Assembly (NCBI GenBank): GCA_029215795.1
Contig: JARDYH010000003.1
Span: 178,758,382-178,822,381, forward strand
Direction: 5' to 3'
Source: Anniella stebbinsi
Taxonomy: Eukaryota; Chordata; Lepidosauria; Squamata; Anniellidae
DNA length: 64,000 nt
Part shown: positions 1 through 11,942 of the stretch, in pieces
Layout: the number at the start of each line of letters is the position of its first letter
Numbering within the stretch: position 1 is the stretch's first letter
Made by a program: the position numbers and the translations under genes
The notes under the pieces: model-generated
What the model saw: only the letters and a program-made list of their open reading frames with translations
Database searches by the model: none
What the model was told of the DNA's origin: nothing

Positions 1-940
1 AGAAGCAAATCCCATTTTATTCTTCTAGTTTTGATGGTGCTGTGATGTAAGAGAGTTTAAAATGCAAACCTGCACATTCTTCAGAGTATTTTTTGAGAAG
101 CAGTTCTGTTATTCTAATACATCAGTAATGTAGATGTAGTTGTAAAGCATGGAACTGTGACAGGGGGAGAAAATAAATGTTAGCTGTGTGCTTCACAATT
201 GAAGTGATACATGTGGCTGTGAAGCGATACAAGTGGCTTCTCTAGTGGTGAGGTACAGCTCCTGCAGGACCTCCCTCTTTATAGGCTTTATAGGCTTTAT
301 AGGCTGAGTTCATGCAGTAGATGGCACCTTGATGCAGACATATATGGGAAGAATAGTGGGGTTCTGTTTTGTCATGTACCTTATCCAATTGGAATCCATT
401 CCATTCTTGAAACCATATTAACATGCAAACATGTGCAGTAGTAGCCCATTGGCCCTTTTGCATTAGGAAAAAATGCTACTAGGGAGAAAGAAGTGGAGGG
501 AGAGATGCTCCAAATCTTCCCCTTGGCAGCTATCTGCCCTCACACACTTGTACTTGTCTAGTTTGAGCCCAAGTCCCAACCACCTTGCTAATTCTGCCAT
601 TTCAGGCTATGTGTTCTGATGCTGCCTGGATTTCAGGGTTTTGCTATGGTTCAATCTTGAATAGAGATCTGAATAGTTCAGATTTCACAAGGAAGCCAGA
701 TAGGAATATGTCAACACCACAGAAAGTTCCAAATGGAGCTGGAGCTCTAATAAGGAGCAGAGTAAAACTGAGACTTAAATAAGAGCTTGGCTAATTTTAG
801 GCTCGTTGGCCATGCCTCCGTTCTGACTGAGGATTTGTCTCTTAAAGGGCCTGGCCTGTTTTAGCACTCTCAGGCTGCGATGACATGGCATGTTAGTTTC
901 CCCATGGCCCAAGGCCTCCTTGTCTGTGGATGGTAGTGTG
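1..940. other. No gene recognised
   Basis: I see no exon, RNA gene or clear repeat here. The only local structure is a 9-base unit (ATAGGCTTT) repeated about three times near 281-305. Confidence 0.5.
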
Positions 941-946
941 ACCTCC

Positions 947-1277
947 TAGGGTGACCATATTTGGGAATCCAAAAAAGAGGACACCCAGTAGAGGGGGGAA
1001 GGTGGGAAAGCGCACTTTCCAAGGCCTCCAGAAAGGGCATATTTCCCCTGCCACACTATTGGCAGCTGCCGTTAGCATGATGGCTGTGAATGACATTAAG
1101 GGCCCGATTAGAGAGGAAGAGGGAAAGCATGTCATTCCTGCCCCCTACTGCTCCAATGGGGCCCTCTGAAAGCATTCCAAGACATTATATAAAGTTACAG
1201 AAACTCCTCCCCCTAACAACCAGGATAGAACAAAAAACAGGACAAATCTGGGAAAGTCCTGACAGTTGGTCACCCTA
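947..1277. mobile_element. hAT-like MITE (TAGGGTGACC ends)
   Basis: It starts TAGGGTGACCATAT and ends GGTCACCCTA, so the termini are inverted repeats of about 10 bp. There is no coding capacity. The flanking 8-mers (TGACCTCC and TACCAGGC) do not match, so the target duplication is lost or the ends are slightly off. The same termini occur on the element at 54832-55220, which does have an 8-bp target duplication. The interior differs from that copy. Confidence 0.6.
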
Positions 1278-1336
1278 TACCAGGCCCTGGAAACTTTCTG
1301 AAGAACTAGGCCCCATATGATGTAACCCTCCTGATT

Positions 1337-1508
1337 TGAGTGGCAAGATACAAAAGAGGGCAAGGCTCCTGCAGCTTTAACTGTTGTGATGAAGAGGGAA
1401 TTTCACCAGGTGTTGCATGCATACAAATGACGCTTGGTGAAATTCCCCCTTTCTATGCAACTGTTAAAGATACAGGAGCCCTGTCCTCCTTTCCATATGG
1501 TCACCCTA
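1337..1508. mobile_element. Second hAT-like MITE, same family as 54832-55220
   Basis: The interior (GCTCCTGCAGCTTTAACTG ... CAACTGTTAAAGATACAGG) is a foldback and matches the interior of 54832-55220. The right end is GGTCACCCTA and the left end is degraded. TCCTGAT lies on both sides within one base of the ends, a likely remnant of a target duplication. Confidence 0.65.
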
Positions 1509-1962
1509 TTCCTGATGCCTTTCTGTAGCCAAACCTTCTCCCTGAACCATTACTTCTGGAGCCTCTTCTAAGATCATGGGACAACATCCTCTAAGGATTC
1601 AGGGTCCTAGTCCATTACATTAATTGAGGGACAAGCAATATAACTGTTCATTGGCCTGCTCATCTCCCCTGGTTTCAAACTGCATCAACTGCAAAACTGG
1701 GTGCCGGTTAAGGAAATTTGCAACCTAGTGACTGAAGATGTAACATGCTTCAAAATTAATTAATGCATATTAAAAACCAAGTAAACCTGAGGTGCAAACT
1801 CCTAGGAACCCCTTAATACACATGCCAAGTTTTAGGTGTCTCGGTTTCATGGTCTTGGTGTTATGGTGCTGGCAGCCAGACACACATAATCTTTTACAAA
1901 TAATGGAATTCCCTGCCTCTGGAGGTTAGGCAGGTGCCAACTTTGTATTCCTCCTGTTACCT

Positions 1963-1967
<5 letters not shown>
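1509..1967. other. No gene recognised
   Basis: AT-rich unassigned sequence between the MITE pair and the 3' tail of the L2 element. I see no exon or RNA gene. Confidence 0.4.

Positions 1968-2008
<41 letters not shown>
1968..2008 (-). repeat. (TAA)n simple repeat, L2 tail
   Basis: About thirteen TAA units (plus-strand reading) lie directly at the 3' end of the L2 copy. L2-clade LINEs typically end in short tandem repeats rather than long poly(A), so this is best read as the element tail. Confidence 0.85.
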
Positions 2009-2136
2009 TTACTTATTACTCGCCTCTCCCTCTTGATCGAGGCAGGGAACAACATTAAAAACAAATGGTATAAAATACATAAAACTGATTAAAAACATAT
2101 AAAAACTAATACATTGTTAAAATACCAATAAAACTC

Positions 2137-3060
2137 TTAAAATTCAACTGGGTAGGCCTGCCAGAAGAGATTAGTCTTTATAGCTTTCTTAAATTCTGGA
2201 AGACTGTTAAGTTGGTGGATCTCTTCTGGCAGGCCATTCCACAGTCTGGGAACGGCAGAAGAGAAGGTCTTCTGGGTAATGGTTGTCAGCCTAGTTTTAG
2301 CTGACTGTAGTAAGTTCTTCCCAGAGGACCTGAGTGTGTGGGGCAGATTGTATGGGAGAAGGTGAACCCGCAGGTAACCTGGACCCAAACCATATAGGGC
2401 TTTAAAGGTAATGACCAACACTTTGTACTTCTCCTGGAAAGTAATTAGCAGCTACTGGAGAGATTGTAAATCTGGTATAATATGGTCACCCCTAGGTGTA
2501 CCGGTGACCAACCTGGCTGCCATATTTTGAACTAGTTGAAGTTTCCGGACTAAGCACAGAGGTAGCCCTATGTACAGCACATTGCAGAAGTCGAGCCTCG
2601 AAGTTACCAGCATGTGCACTACCGGCTTTAGGTCTTCCAACTCTAGGAAGGGGCGCAGTTGGCGTATCAACCGAAGCTGATAGTAGGCACTCCTGGCCGT
2701 CGCATCTATCTGAGCTGTCATTTGGAGCAACAGATCCAGGAGCACCCCCAAACTGCAAACACAGCCTTTCAGGGAGAGTGTAACCCCACCCAGAACTGGT
2801 TGACACATCTCCAAACTCAGGTTGGGGCCTTTGACAGTAAGCATCTCCGTCTTGTCTGGATTCAGCTTCAGTTTGTTTTTCCTCATCCAGCCCATTACCA
2901 CCTCCAAGCATTCATTCAGAGGAGACACACTATCCTTAGCTGACATTGTTGTCAAAGGCATAGAGAAATATATTTGGGTGTCATGAGTGTACTGATAGCA
3001 CCCCACCCCATACCTCCGGATGATCTCTCCCAGCGGTTTCATGTAGATTTTAAACAGCAT
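2137..3060 (-). pseudogene. L2 reverse transcriptase, palm to C-terminus (broken)
   Basis: Two overlapping-frame pieces, 3060-2452 and 2421-2137, encode the second half of a LINE reverse transcriptase. The first piece has the region usually holding the Y/FADD active site, but here it reads YTHDTQIYF, so the first catalytic aspartate is replaced by histidine. It continues with WMRKNKLKLNPDKTEML, a typical L2 segment. The second piece carries the C-terminal FKALYGLGPGYL and PRLWNGLPEEI motifs. A frame break lies near 2440. The altered active site means the enzyme would be dead even without the frameshift. Its closest relative here is the open frame at 57697-58614. Confidence 0.85.
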
Positions 3061-3150
3061 TGGGAATAGGATGGTACCTTATGGTATGCCATACAACAGC
3101 TCCTTCTTTGAGGAGCAAGTATCCCCAAGCATCACCATCTGGAACCGGCC

Positions 3151-4256
3151 CTAGAGGTAGGACTGTAACCACAGAAGCACAGTGCCTCCAATTCCCACTC
3201 CACCCAGGTGTTCCAGAAGGATACCATGGTCGATGGTATTGAAAGTTACAGAGAGATCCAGAAGTACCAGCAAGGACACACTCCCCCTGTCAATACTCAA
3301 GCATAGATCATCCACTAAGGCAACTATAGCAGTCTCAACTCTGTATCCTGCCCTGAAGCCAGTTTGAAATGGGACTAGAAAATCTGTATCATCCAAAACT
3401 GCTTGGAGTTGGAAAGCAACTGCCCTCTCGATCACCTTGCCCAGAAACGGAAGATTCAATACTGGTCTGAAGTTATTAAGATCCAGGGGGTCCAGGGAGG
3501 GCTTTTTTAGAAGCGGCCATACCACCACGTCTTTTAAACATGATAGAAAACTCTCCTCCCTGAGAAATGCATTAATAATAAGTTGTAGTTGTAGTCTAAT
3601 TGCATCTCCTCCCTTGGCAACCAGCCAAAAAGGACAGGCAGCGAGAGGACAAGTTGTCTCTTCACTCATCCAAGCAGCTTGTCCACGTCCTTGGTACTCA
3701 CCAACTGAAACTGATCCAGTGTAATTCTACTTGCGGAGTTGCTGGACATTCCATTGTCAGCCTGTGCTGTAATGACGGCATCTAAGTCACCTCTTATCTG
3801 AGAGATTTTATCTGTGAAATGATTCTTAAAGGCATCACAGTGAACTACCGAAGGCTCTAAGATCGGATTCAGGGGGGAAGGTGCCTGGGTTAGACACCTC
3901 ACCACCCTGAACAATTCTGCTGGATATGAATTTGCAGATGCAATGTGTGCAGAGAAGAAAGTTTTCTTCACTGCACATATTGCCACCCCATAGGAATGGA
4001 GATGTTCTCTATGTTATGTCTTGTCGGATATAAGTCGAGTTTTCCACCACCAGTGCTCCAGTCATCGTCCTTCCCGCTTCAACTCCCTGAGATCTTCTGT
4101 ATACCTGGGTGCCTGGTTAGAAGCAGGTTGGAGAGGACATTTGGGGGCGATTGTGTCAATAGCCCTAGTTAAGTCTTGATTCCATCTATTGACCAGGGCT
4201 TCTACAGGATCATCGATGATACCAGCCATAGAATCCTCTAACTTTCTGGAATCCAA
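3151..4256 (-). pseudogene. L2 reverse transcriptase, N-terminal half and linker (broken)
   Basis: Three minus-strand pieces (4256-4062, 3986-3666, 3669-3151) cover the linker and the fingers/palm start of the LINE polymerase. Visible motifs include LNNFRPVLNLPFLGKVIER, then VPFQTGFRAGY, then LLDLSVTFNTIDHGILLEHL. The last is the RT motif A region, where LDLSAAFDT is usual, so here N replaces the catalytic D. Frame changes near 4060 and 3667 and a stop near 3080 separate it from the C-terminal half. Confidence 0.8.
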
Positions 4257-4507
4257 GAGGATCCATCAATCTTTGAGGGTGAACCATCCTAATAGGTCTG
4301 CCACCCCTGCAGGTGCGGGTGGTAGCCGTGATACTAACCCTGACCAGAAAATGGTCTGTCCATGACAATGCAGAGGTATTTGTCACCTCTGCTCACAGAT
4401 CTGTCTGTTCAGAACCGAAAACAGCATCGAGGCTGTAACCTGCTGAATGTGTAAGTCCAGGGACCAACTGGGATAGGCCCATGTTTGTCATGGATGCCAT
4501 GAACTCC

Positions 4508-5080
4508 CTAGCTGCACCTGACAAACTGGCCTCGAATGGGATGTTGGTTGCCCAGGACCAAAAGCCTGGGCGACTCCAACACCAGCTCCAAGACCAGTTC
4601 TGTGAGCTCGTCCAGGGATTCTGATAGGCAGTGGGGTGGCCGGTACACTAACAGAATCCCTAGTCTATCCCTGGTCTTCAGACTCAGGTATACCACAGCT
4701 ACTCCACCCCCACACCCCCACCCACTTTCCCTCACCTGTTCACTAACACAGTAACCAGATGGGTGGGCCTGGGCCCATGTTGGGCCACTGTCGTCTCCCA
4801 TCCAGGTCTTTGTGAAGCATGCCAGGTCAGCCTCTTCATCTGTAAGGAGATCATAGATAATATTTGTTTTGTTTTTAACTGACCTTGCATTGCATAGGAG
4901 CAAGGAGAGGTTCTGCGGGTGGCCTGGTTCGTTCTCCAAAATCCCCGGGGTAGCATGGTGACCGGAAGGTAAGATGGGTGTTAGATATCTATCTCTCATT
5001 CCCTTGTAATAGCACTTCACCCTGCCATCGCCATATCTCCCTCTGCCCTGCACAACACATATTGCTGCTCTCTTATACAT
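4508..5080 (-). pseudogene. L2 AP-like endonuclease, N-terminal part (broken)
   Basis: This 190-residue minus-strand frame carries the start of an exonuclease-endonuclease-phosphatase fold as found in CR1/L2 LINEs: LLCNARSVKNKTNIIYDLL, then EEADLACFTKTWM, then GCGGGVAVVY and GILLVYRPPH. In the family this domain nicks the target to prime reverse transcription. The usual glutamate of the ETW motif is K here (TKTWM), so a metal-binding residue is lost. The frame ends near the expected GDFN motif, which reads GNQHP. Confidence 0.8.
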
Positions 5081-5278
5081 GACACACAGCTGGGTTCCCA
5101 GGTGCCTTGAGCCTCTCAGAATCTGCAGCAGCCACAGGCACTCCTCTCTGACTCAGTTCGGACAACAAGATAATCAATGGAGGGGGGAAGAGGCAACCAT
5201 GAGTTGTGTTGCTTATTGTGTCGTGTGGCAAGCAACAAACAACACACACACAACTGACGGTACGCTATTTTGGGCAAT

Positions 5279-5312
5279 TAAACAACTGAGAAAATGGGCT
5301 GCTCAGTTGTTT
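5279..5312. repeat. 11-bp hairpin in the L2 5' region
   Basis: AAACAACTGAG and CTCAGTTGTTT flank a loop of about 11 bases. It lies in the unassigned 5' part of the L2 copy. It could be chance or part of a small foldback repeat; I cannot tell. Confidence 0.4.
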
Positions 5313-5889
5313 ATACTGTAATCCGTTGCTTAAAGAGCCGTGTGTCAGGACTCCCTCTCTCCATGTACTATTCCACTCGGTCATAGAGTTCACCAGCAGA
5401 AGCAGCCCAAAAAACCCCAGCCACTCCTATAAAGCCGGCAGAATTTGCAGTGCATGATGGGATATAGCCGGAGGACTGAGGGAGGGAGGAGACACAGCAG
5501 CCCAGAAGGACACCAGGACTTTCAGCTGCACAACAGGGGGAGGGGCAACATGTTGTGTGGTCGCACCAGCAAAATAACACATGGTGAGTGAGTTATTAAC
5601 CATGCCATTGTCCTAAAGTGTCATCAGAACACACCATCCCTCTCTCTCCTGAATGATGGGATGTTTCCATCCCTACAGATATTGGCTCTCCCAGGCACCC
5701 TCAGCCAGCCAGCCTATATATCCCCTTCTAAAGAAGGGGACAGGTGGAGACTATCAGCAATGGCTGGCTCAGTACCTGGGGGCCTGGTCCTGCAGGGAGC
5801 AGCAGCAGTCTGCCAGGCAGAAGTTCAAGCAGAGATGGCAGTGGGGATGATAACAGCTGCAGGCACTTCCTGTTCCAGGAAGCCTTCCC

Positions 5890-6022
5890 TTAACGACCAG
5901 CCACGGTTTATTTTACACTTGTTTCTTTTAAACTGTACTTTTAATGTGTTTTATTCTATTTTATTTTGTCCACCGCTCTGAAATTTTGAATGGGGAGCGG
6001 TATATAAATATAATTTCTGAGT
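5890..6022 (+). mobile_element. LINE/SINE 3' tail fragment
   Basis: CCACCGCTCTGAAATTTTG followed by GGAGCGGTATATAAATATA is the characteristic 3' end of CR1/L2-type retroposons in reptiles. There is no coding part. It may be the tail of a SINE that borrowed a LINE 3' end. Confidence 0.5.
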
Positions 6023-9000
6023 AAGTAACACTTCCAAATGCTACTGTTACCATTTTGCCCATGTTGAGTAAATTTTTATGTATTTTTCTAAACTAACTCA
6101 GTAGGCAGCAATATTAGAGAGGCCAAAGGAAGTCCTAATTAAGTCTTCCAATGGGCTTTCAGAAAGCACAAACAGTGGGGAGGCTGCAAAAACACAGGAG
6201 GATGGGACAAGTTGAAAAATGAAGAGCATATAAACACACACCCCTCGGTTGCCTCATTATAGTAAGGTAAACCTTAAAGCCCTTCACACTATGAAATTTC
6301 TCCAAAATTCTCACAAGGATCAATCTTGATAGACTGAAGTGTACAAACGTATAAACACATCACTTTACCAACATAGATATAACATGACCTATATTGGCCC
6401 CAGGTGAGAAAAAATGTGTCCTCTGTGTGTGTGTTTGTTGTTGTTGTTTTGTTTTGTTTGGACCCTATGACTGAAAATGGAGTCATCTATCGATAAGTAA
6501 TCTGAAGAAAAATGGGCTTGCTGCTTGCCAAAAATGATTTATTTTTCAGTTCACCTACCCCACTATGGAGAAATATCTTCATTGTGAGACCAGCCTTTCA
6601 TTTTCAGAACTGAGGCTTTAGGGCCATTCTAACTGAAGCTATGGATTGTTAGTCTAGTTTACAGAACAGATACTTCCTCCAGCTGTTGGGAGCATTTTAC
6701 CTCAGGTAAATATCCCATTATTCAGCAAACATTAGTGCAACTGCCTTTTAATATTTGTGCATTTCCATTACAAACCATAATTTTTATATCTTGGAGCTGG
6801 GGAGACAGCCTTCATTCAAAATCCACAGAAATGACATCAAATTGTGGAATAACAACTCAATGCTGAAGCATTTTCAAAACTAAAGTTTTTTTTTTTACCC
6901 TAGCAGTATAAAAGTTTATCTGAAGTTTTTGACTAGACTCTTTAGCTGTGCTTTTGTTGGATGATGCTAATGAGGTGTTGGGAATGTGTCGTAATAAAAG
7001 ACCATCATTATTTGAAACATTCTTATATTTCTTAAGGATTTTTATTTCACATGCTTTTGTTTGCCTAGGTGACAGATGGATTAACACAATACATTGGAAC
7101 AAGTGTCAACTATAAAGTCAAGAATCCATAAGCTATGGGAGATTTACATAATAGATCATATTGGTCCCCACCTCCACCACTGCCACTTTTTCAGTGCAAT
7201 GAGTAAATATTGCACTCAGGTCAGAAATTCTGGACACATAGCAAGCATGCATTTACACAAATACCTGGCCCAAAGATGACTGTTTGTTGCATGTCATTTA
7301 GACTAGCCTATCAATACATTTCATAGTGCATTTGAATTGTGGTAATAGACCACTTTAGTTCTTTAAATACCATGTTTAAATACCATGTTTATTTGACAAC
7401 TGAAAGAGAACAATTCTGGGCAGGTGGAGTACTTGGTTCATCTTGATGGCGCGTAAAGTCAATGCTGACCTTTTATTTTTGGCTTGTTGGTTGATTTCAG
7501 ACGCTTAAAATGACTCTATTGCAAGGTTTTCCTGCATCTTCTGTTATGTTTCCATTTATTGCTAACCATGGTAGGTTTTGGCACTTGTGTATACCCCTAT
7601 AGGCTTGAAATTACTCTAACATTCATGTATTTGGTTGTTACATAACTCTGTGATCAATGGTACACCTGGAAACACTGAAACTAACACACATCCTGCTTCC
7701 CAGGGGAGAAAATGATCAGCACAGCAGTAAATCTCATACATTGTTTCTAACCATTACATTCTGGTCTATGTAGATGAAACCTGCAAATAGGCGGCTGAGA
7801 TAAATGTATCTTGCTTGGGATGGTTTCTTTCTCTCCCACATACTGGTTTATGCTCCATTTGTCTAAGAGATATTTGGAGCTTATGTCTGGCCTAGTTCTC
7901 TTAGAAATAGCAAACAAGGTAATAATTTAGACGTGGACAGTACCACTTCGGAGTGCAGGTAGGGTTCTTCATGTAATGAAATTATGGTTGAACACTTCTA
8001 AAGAACAAAAAAATATGTCTAAACACAGTACAGATACTGGAAGATGAGACAGTCCTTGCTTACAGGCTCATAATCTAATAAACACAATCAAAAGGGGGGA
8101 AAGAGATGAGAATGAAAAAGAAAACCATGAAACTCATACACCAATCTTTGATGTTACAATGTCCTTATAATGGTGAGCTGCAGTTGTAATATGATTGGAC
8201 TTCCTTTCATTACCCATTCAAGCAGTTCAAAGAGAAGAGGAGAAGGAGCAATTCAAAGAGAGAAAATGGTTAAAAGATAGGACCACAAAATTGCTGGTCT
8301 CTCAGCTAAGTTGATGGAGTGGCCCTGCTTCCTCTCTCTCCCTCTACAGCCTAATGGGATGGCTGCTAGAGGAGAGTTGCAGGACTTGCAAAGTCTGATA
8401 AAGCTGTATGGTTGATGGGGGCAGGCTCTTTTCCTATCTTACATACTTTCCCCTCTGTCCCCATTCCCTCTCTCTAAAAACTGAACAAAAGAAGGTGCCC
8501 TGTCTTGGTCAGGGATTGGACACAGAACCAATTCTCATCCCATGTGCATGGCTTGTTGTGTTGATCTCACTGTTAAATATGTCTTGCTGTAGTGTCCACT
8601 ATTCTCAAATGTCTGCAGCGGATATTTCTATATACCCAGATTCATGCTCTAAACTTAAGGCTTTTGTACATTAAGGGGAAAAAATCCCGCTGCCTTACCA
8701 TGGCTTGCTGCTTCTGCATTCATTGCCGGATTGCAATCGGATCCATTACATGGAAGGATACAGGCAACCACGTGGTTCCAACTGAAACTTTCTGTTTCAA
8801 TTCCCTCCTATGTTTTTCATTAGACACTGCTATCCATTGGCTGAAATATCACACCACTCCGACATTACATGCTACAGTTTCTGCATATTTTATTTTAATA
8901 CTTTATTATCTCCAGTATTTTTTGAAACTGGGTGAACCTGAAAAGGCATGGGAGGAGCCCTGGATGCTGACAATATTGTGTGATGGACCTACAAACTGTC

Positions 9001-9290
9001 GTGAGTGGCCAGTCATGAGAGTGCAATAAACTGCTGGTGGAGAGAAGCTCTTAGCCTCAATTCTGAATGCCAGTGTGGATCTGCAAGCTTTATTCATGTC
9101 CTGGACTCTGTTGGCTGGTTGGCCTATCTTTAAGACTATTTCAGTTCCTGGGAACAAGACATTGCTGAAAGAATTCTCCTGCATTTGCAACAAGATGTGT
9201 CTGTGGCACAATCTGGCCTAGCTGCTTCTGTGCCCTAGGCTTCAATATAGCTCCCTCTCTCCCCACCCTCTTTTCCACTCTTAGGATCAC
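6023..9290. other. Unassigned AT-rich DNA
   Basis: No exon, RNA gene or recognised repeat. Small tracts of TTG and TG lie near 6424-6460. The open frame of about 145 codons at 8592-9029 has no recognisable domain and I do not call it a gene. Confidence 0.45.
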
Positions 9291-9640
9291 TACTTGTGGA
9301 TCACCAAAAAAGAGGAAAAAGAGGGCATCAATTTGCATAGAATTTGCATATGTATCTATGCAAATTTAGAATGAATAATTATAATTTAAATAGAAGTACA
9401 GTACAACTGATCATAGTGTGGAAGACTGAAAAGGAGACCTGTGTGCTTTCCTCAGTCCACTATCCCAGGTGCTCTTGATGGGCAGTTTTGAGGCCCAGCT
9501 CTTCCTTCCAATGGTTCTTTACATTTAAACTGGACTCAGACTGGACAGCCCTCAAACAAAGCAGTATCACATTTTTCTAACAAAAGGAAAGGTAGCCTTC
9601 AAACAGAGGACTGCTCCCTGTAAAAGTCTCCCGCATGTGC
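9291..9640. repeat. Dispersed repeat D, uninterrupted copy
   Basis: It contains GGATCACCAAAAAAGAGG, then ATTTGCATA/TATGCAAAT blocks, and later GCTCTTGATGGGCAGTTTTG and CTTTAAACTGGACA-like blocks in the same order as 22940-23118 plus 23742-23925. Those two pieces show it is one element in this copy. No coding capacity and the class is unknown. Confidence 0.6.
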
Positions 9641-9789
9641 ATGTGTATATACACGCACACACATTTTTAATATCCTAATGCTTTTAATGCACAAGGGGAA
9701 ACAATACAGGAAGCAGTGTATGCACACACATGGACACTCACAACCTCTTCTCATGCAGGAACTGTAGGCCACATTCCCATACACCACCC

Positions 9790-9902
9790 AACCCCAACCT
9801 GGTGCCCTCCAGATGTTTTGGATTGCAACTCCCATCCTTCCCAGCCAGGAATAGGAATAGTGAGAATAGCAGTACAAAACAACTGGAGGGCACCAGGTGG
9901 GA
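9790..9902. repeat. Palindromic repeat P (CCTGGTGCCCTCCAGATGT), copy 1
   Basis: The left arm CCTGGTGCCCTCCAGATGTT is answered by the right arm ACTGGAGGGCACCAGGTGG, so it folds on itself. At least seven copies of this short foldback occur in the window. It is a very common type of repeat in squamate DNA. It has no coding capacity. Confidence 0.7.
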
Positions 9903-10587
9903 GACAAGGCTGCCATGCCCATTTTATATCATTTGGTGGGGGGTTTTTTCCAGGTCAGGGAGAAGCTACAACTGGAATGGAAGGAAGATGGCAAACCTTC
10001 AGGTACAACAGAAGAAAGAGACAGATAAGAGATGCTCCCAAGGGTTGAAGAGCGAGAGTCAAGAGAAAGATAGGTGGGGATCTCCTTTTCTTTGGTGGCT
10101 AACTTTTATGCACAGTAACTGTGAAGTTTGCCCAAAATAGAAAATGTGTATCCAAAACACATAAAAGTTCCGTACATTAAAACTCTAATGTTTCAGTTTC
10201 GAATCCAAAGGCAATTCTTTCTGAATTCAAACTCAAAAGTTCTTTGGCTATAAATCCTATTAAAGTTAATAGGGCTTATGATGGGGGAAATGTCACCACT
10301 GAGCCCTGACCAGGCACCCTGTAAGTTGACTGTAGCTTCCCAGTGAACCATGGCTCCCAGAAGAACACATTTCTGGTTGCAATACCAGTAAGACAATATC
10401 ATCAGCATATAGGGAAGCCTTATGCATTTGATGACCACCACTTGTTTATTAGTTTTGATATTTCCTGGCAGTCACATGACGCTATGGCTAATGGGTCAAT
10501 GAACACAATACAAAGTAAGTAATCACTGAGAGTTATAGTTAACCGATTACCACGTTTGTAACCATGAATGCAAGCCTAAACCCTGAC

Positions 10588-11262
10588 ATAAGAACATAAG
10601 AATGTAAGAAGAGCCATGCTGGATCAGACCAAGGGTCCATCTAATCCAGCCCTTTGCTCACACAGAGGCCAACCTGCTGTCGATAAGGAACCCACAAGCA
10701 GGACACCCTCCTGCCCAGCAGCTGGTGTATATAGGCTTACTGCACATAGGCGCACATAGTCATCAGGACTAGTAGCCACTGATAGTCTTCTTCTCCAGGA
10801 ATTTAGCTTACCTCCTTTTGTGATAGTGAATTCCAGAGTTTAACTATGCACTGTGTGAAGAAGTACTTCCTTTTACCTGTCCTGAGTCCCCCACCAATCA
10901 GGTTCATGGGATGATCCCAGGTTCTGGTATTATGGGAGAGGGAGAAAAATTGGCTCCCCATCCATATTCACTACACCATACATAGTTTGTAAATCTCTGT
11001 CATGTCTCTCCTTACCCTCCTTTTTCCCAAGCTAAACAATCCCAGCTGTTGCTCCAGCCCCTTGATTGTTTCAGTTGCCCTTTTCTGCACGTTTTTCCAG
11101 CTCTACAATATCTTTTGTTTTCTAGGTGTGGTGACCAGAACTGTACACAATACTCTAAGTGTGGTCGCACCATAGATTTGTATAAAGGTAGTATGATATT
11201 GGCAGTTTAATTCTCAATTCCTTTTCTAATAATGTCTAACATGGGGTTTGCCTTCTTTACAG
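10588..11262 (-). mobile_element. CR1 LINE 3' fragment
   Basis: The plus strand begins ACATAAGAACATAAGAATGT and GGATCAGACCAAGGGTCCAT, the reverse complement of a well-known reptile CR1 3' end. Further in, CAATACTCTAAGTGTGGTCG corresponds in reverse to the CR1 RT segment reading roughly RPHLEY. It is 5'-truncated at about 11262 and has no open frame, so it is an old copy. Confidence 0.8.
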
Positions 11263-11265
11263 TGT

Positions 11266-11671
11266 GCCAAATTTGAGATCAATCCCTCCAACCCTCGATT
11301 TTATATGAATTTATTAGATCGTTTCAGTTCTGACAGATCAGAATGACAGCTCGCTACATGCGTTCATTCAGACCTGTCAGAATGGAAGTGATTTTTAAAA
11401 ATTAATATAAAATCGAGGGTTGGAGGGATCGATCCCAAATTTCATACACATACTTAGGCATACCCCATAAGCACTGTGACCAAGTTTCAAGCCTCTAACT
11501 TTTAAAATACAGAAGTTGTAGGCATTTTTTTTCTTTAAAAATAGGGTTGCAAAAAATGTTGTTCTCGTGAAGACGATACGGTTCACCTACAATATGAATG
11601 AAGATGATAATTTTTTGGTCCGAAATGATGATAACGATAAACAATGATATTTTTTGGCATGCACACCACTA
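11266..11671. mobile_element. Truncated hAT MITE, same family as 45646-46332
   Basis: The interior AAATTTGAGATCAATCCCTC and its inverted partner GAGGGATCGATCCCAAATTT match the internal foldback of 45646-46332. The right end GCATGCACACCACTA is the reverse of that element's TAGGGATGTGCATGC start. The other terminal segment is missing; it abuts the CR1 fragment directly. Confidence 0.75.
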
Positions 11672-11942
11672 ATGGAAACCTGTTTGAATCTCATCTGTGA
11701 ACAAGCCATAGTTTGGAAATAGAAAACAAACGAGCTAGGCACAAGTTCCTAAAATCCACATTTTCAAAGTGTCCATCAATGGAATAAGGTAACAATTTCA
11801 TTTTATAAAATATGACTTTGGTCTTGCAAGCAAACTTTGTGGCTTCCCATCCATCTCCCTATTTTTTTTTTAAATTCAATAACATAAATAATCGGGTTAC
11901 ATATTGAAAGAGCTTTCCTTGCATTAACATTGCAGGATCTGA

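Larger units (their letters stand above)
1968..5590 (-). mobile_element. Long, decayed L2-clade LINE
   Basis: Read on the minus strand this is a non-LTR retrotransposon: a possible 5' UTR (about 5590-5080), an endonuclease segment (5080-4508), a linker and reverse transcriptase (4256-2137), and a short 3' UTR ending in a (TAA)n tail at 2008-1968. The RT and 3' end are the same family as the copy at 57692-58765, with the same CCTCGATC...GAGGCGGG-like 3' UTR block next to the tail. It is broken by several frameshifts and stops. The 5' limit is uncertain because I see no clean target duplication. L2 assignment rests on the RT C-terminal motifs; the related Rex1 or CR1 clades are not excluded. 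Confidence 0.8.

Noticed and set aside
2492..2911. 139-codon minus-strand frame inside the L2 RT
   Set aside because: It is the RT region read out of frame; the same shadow appears at 57846-58265.
8592..9029. 145-codon open frame
   Set aside because: No recognised domain, and the length is possible by chance in this DNA.
11395..11586. 63-codon minus-strand frame
   Set aside because: It lies in the truncated hAT MITE, which encodes nothing.
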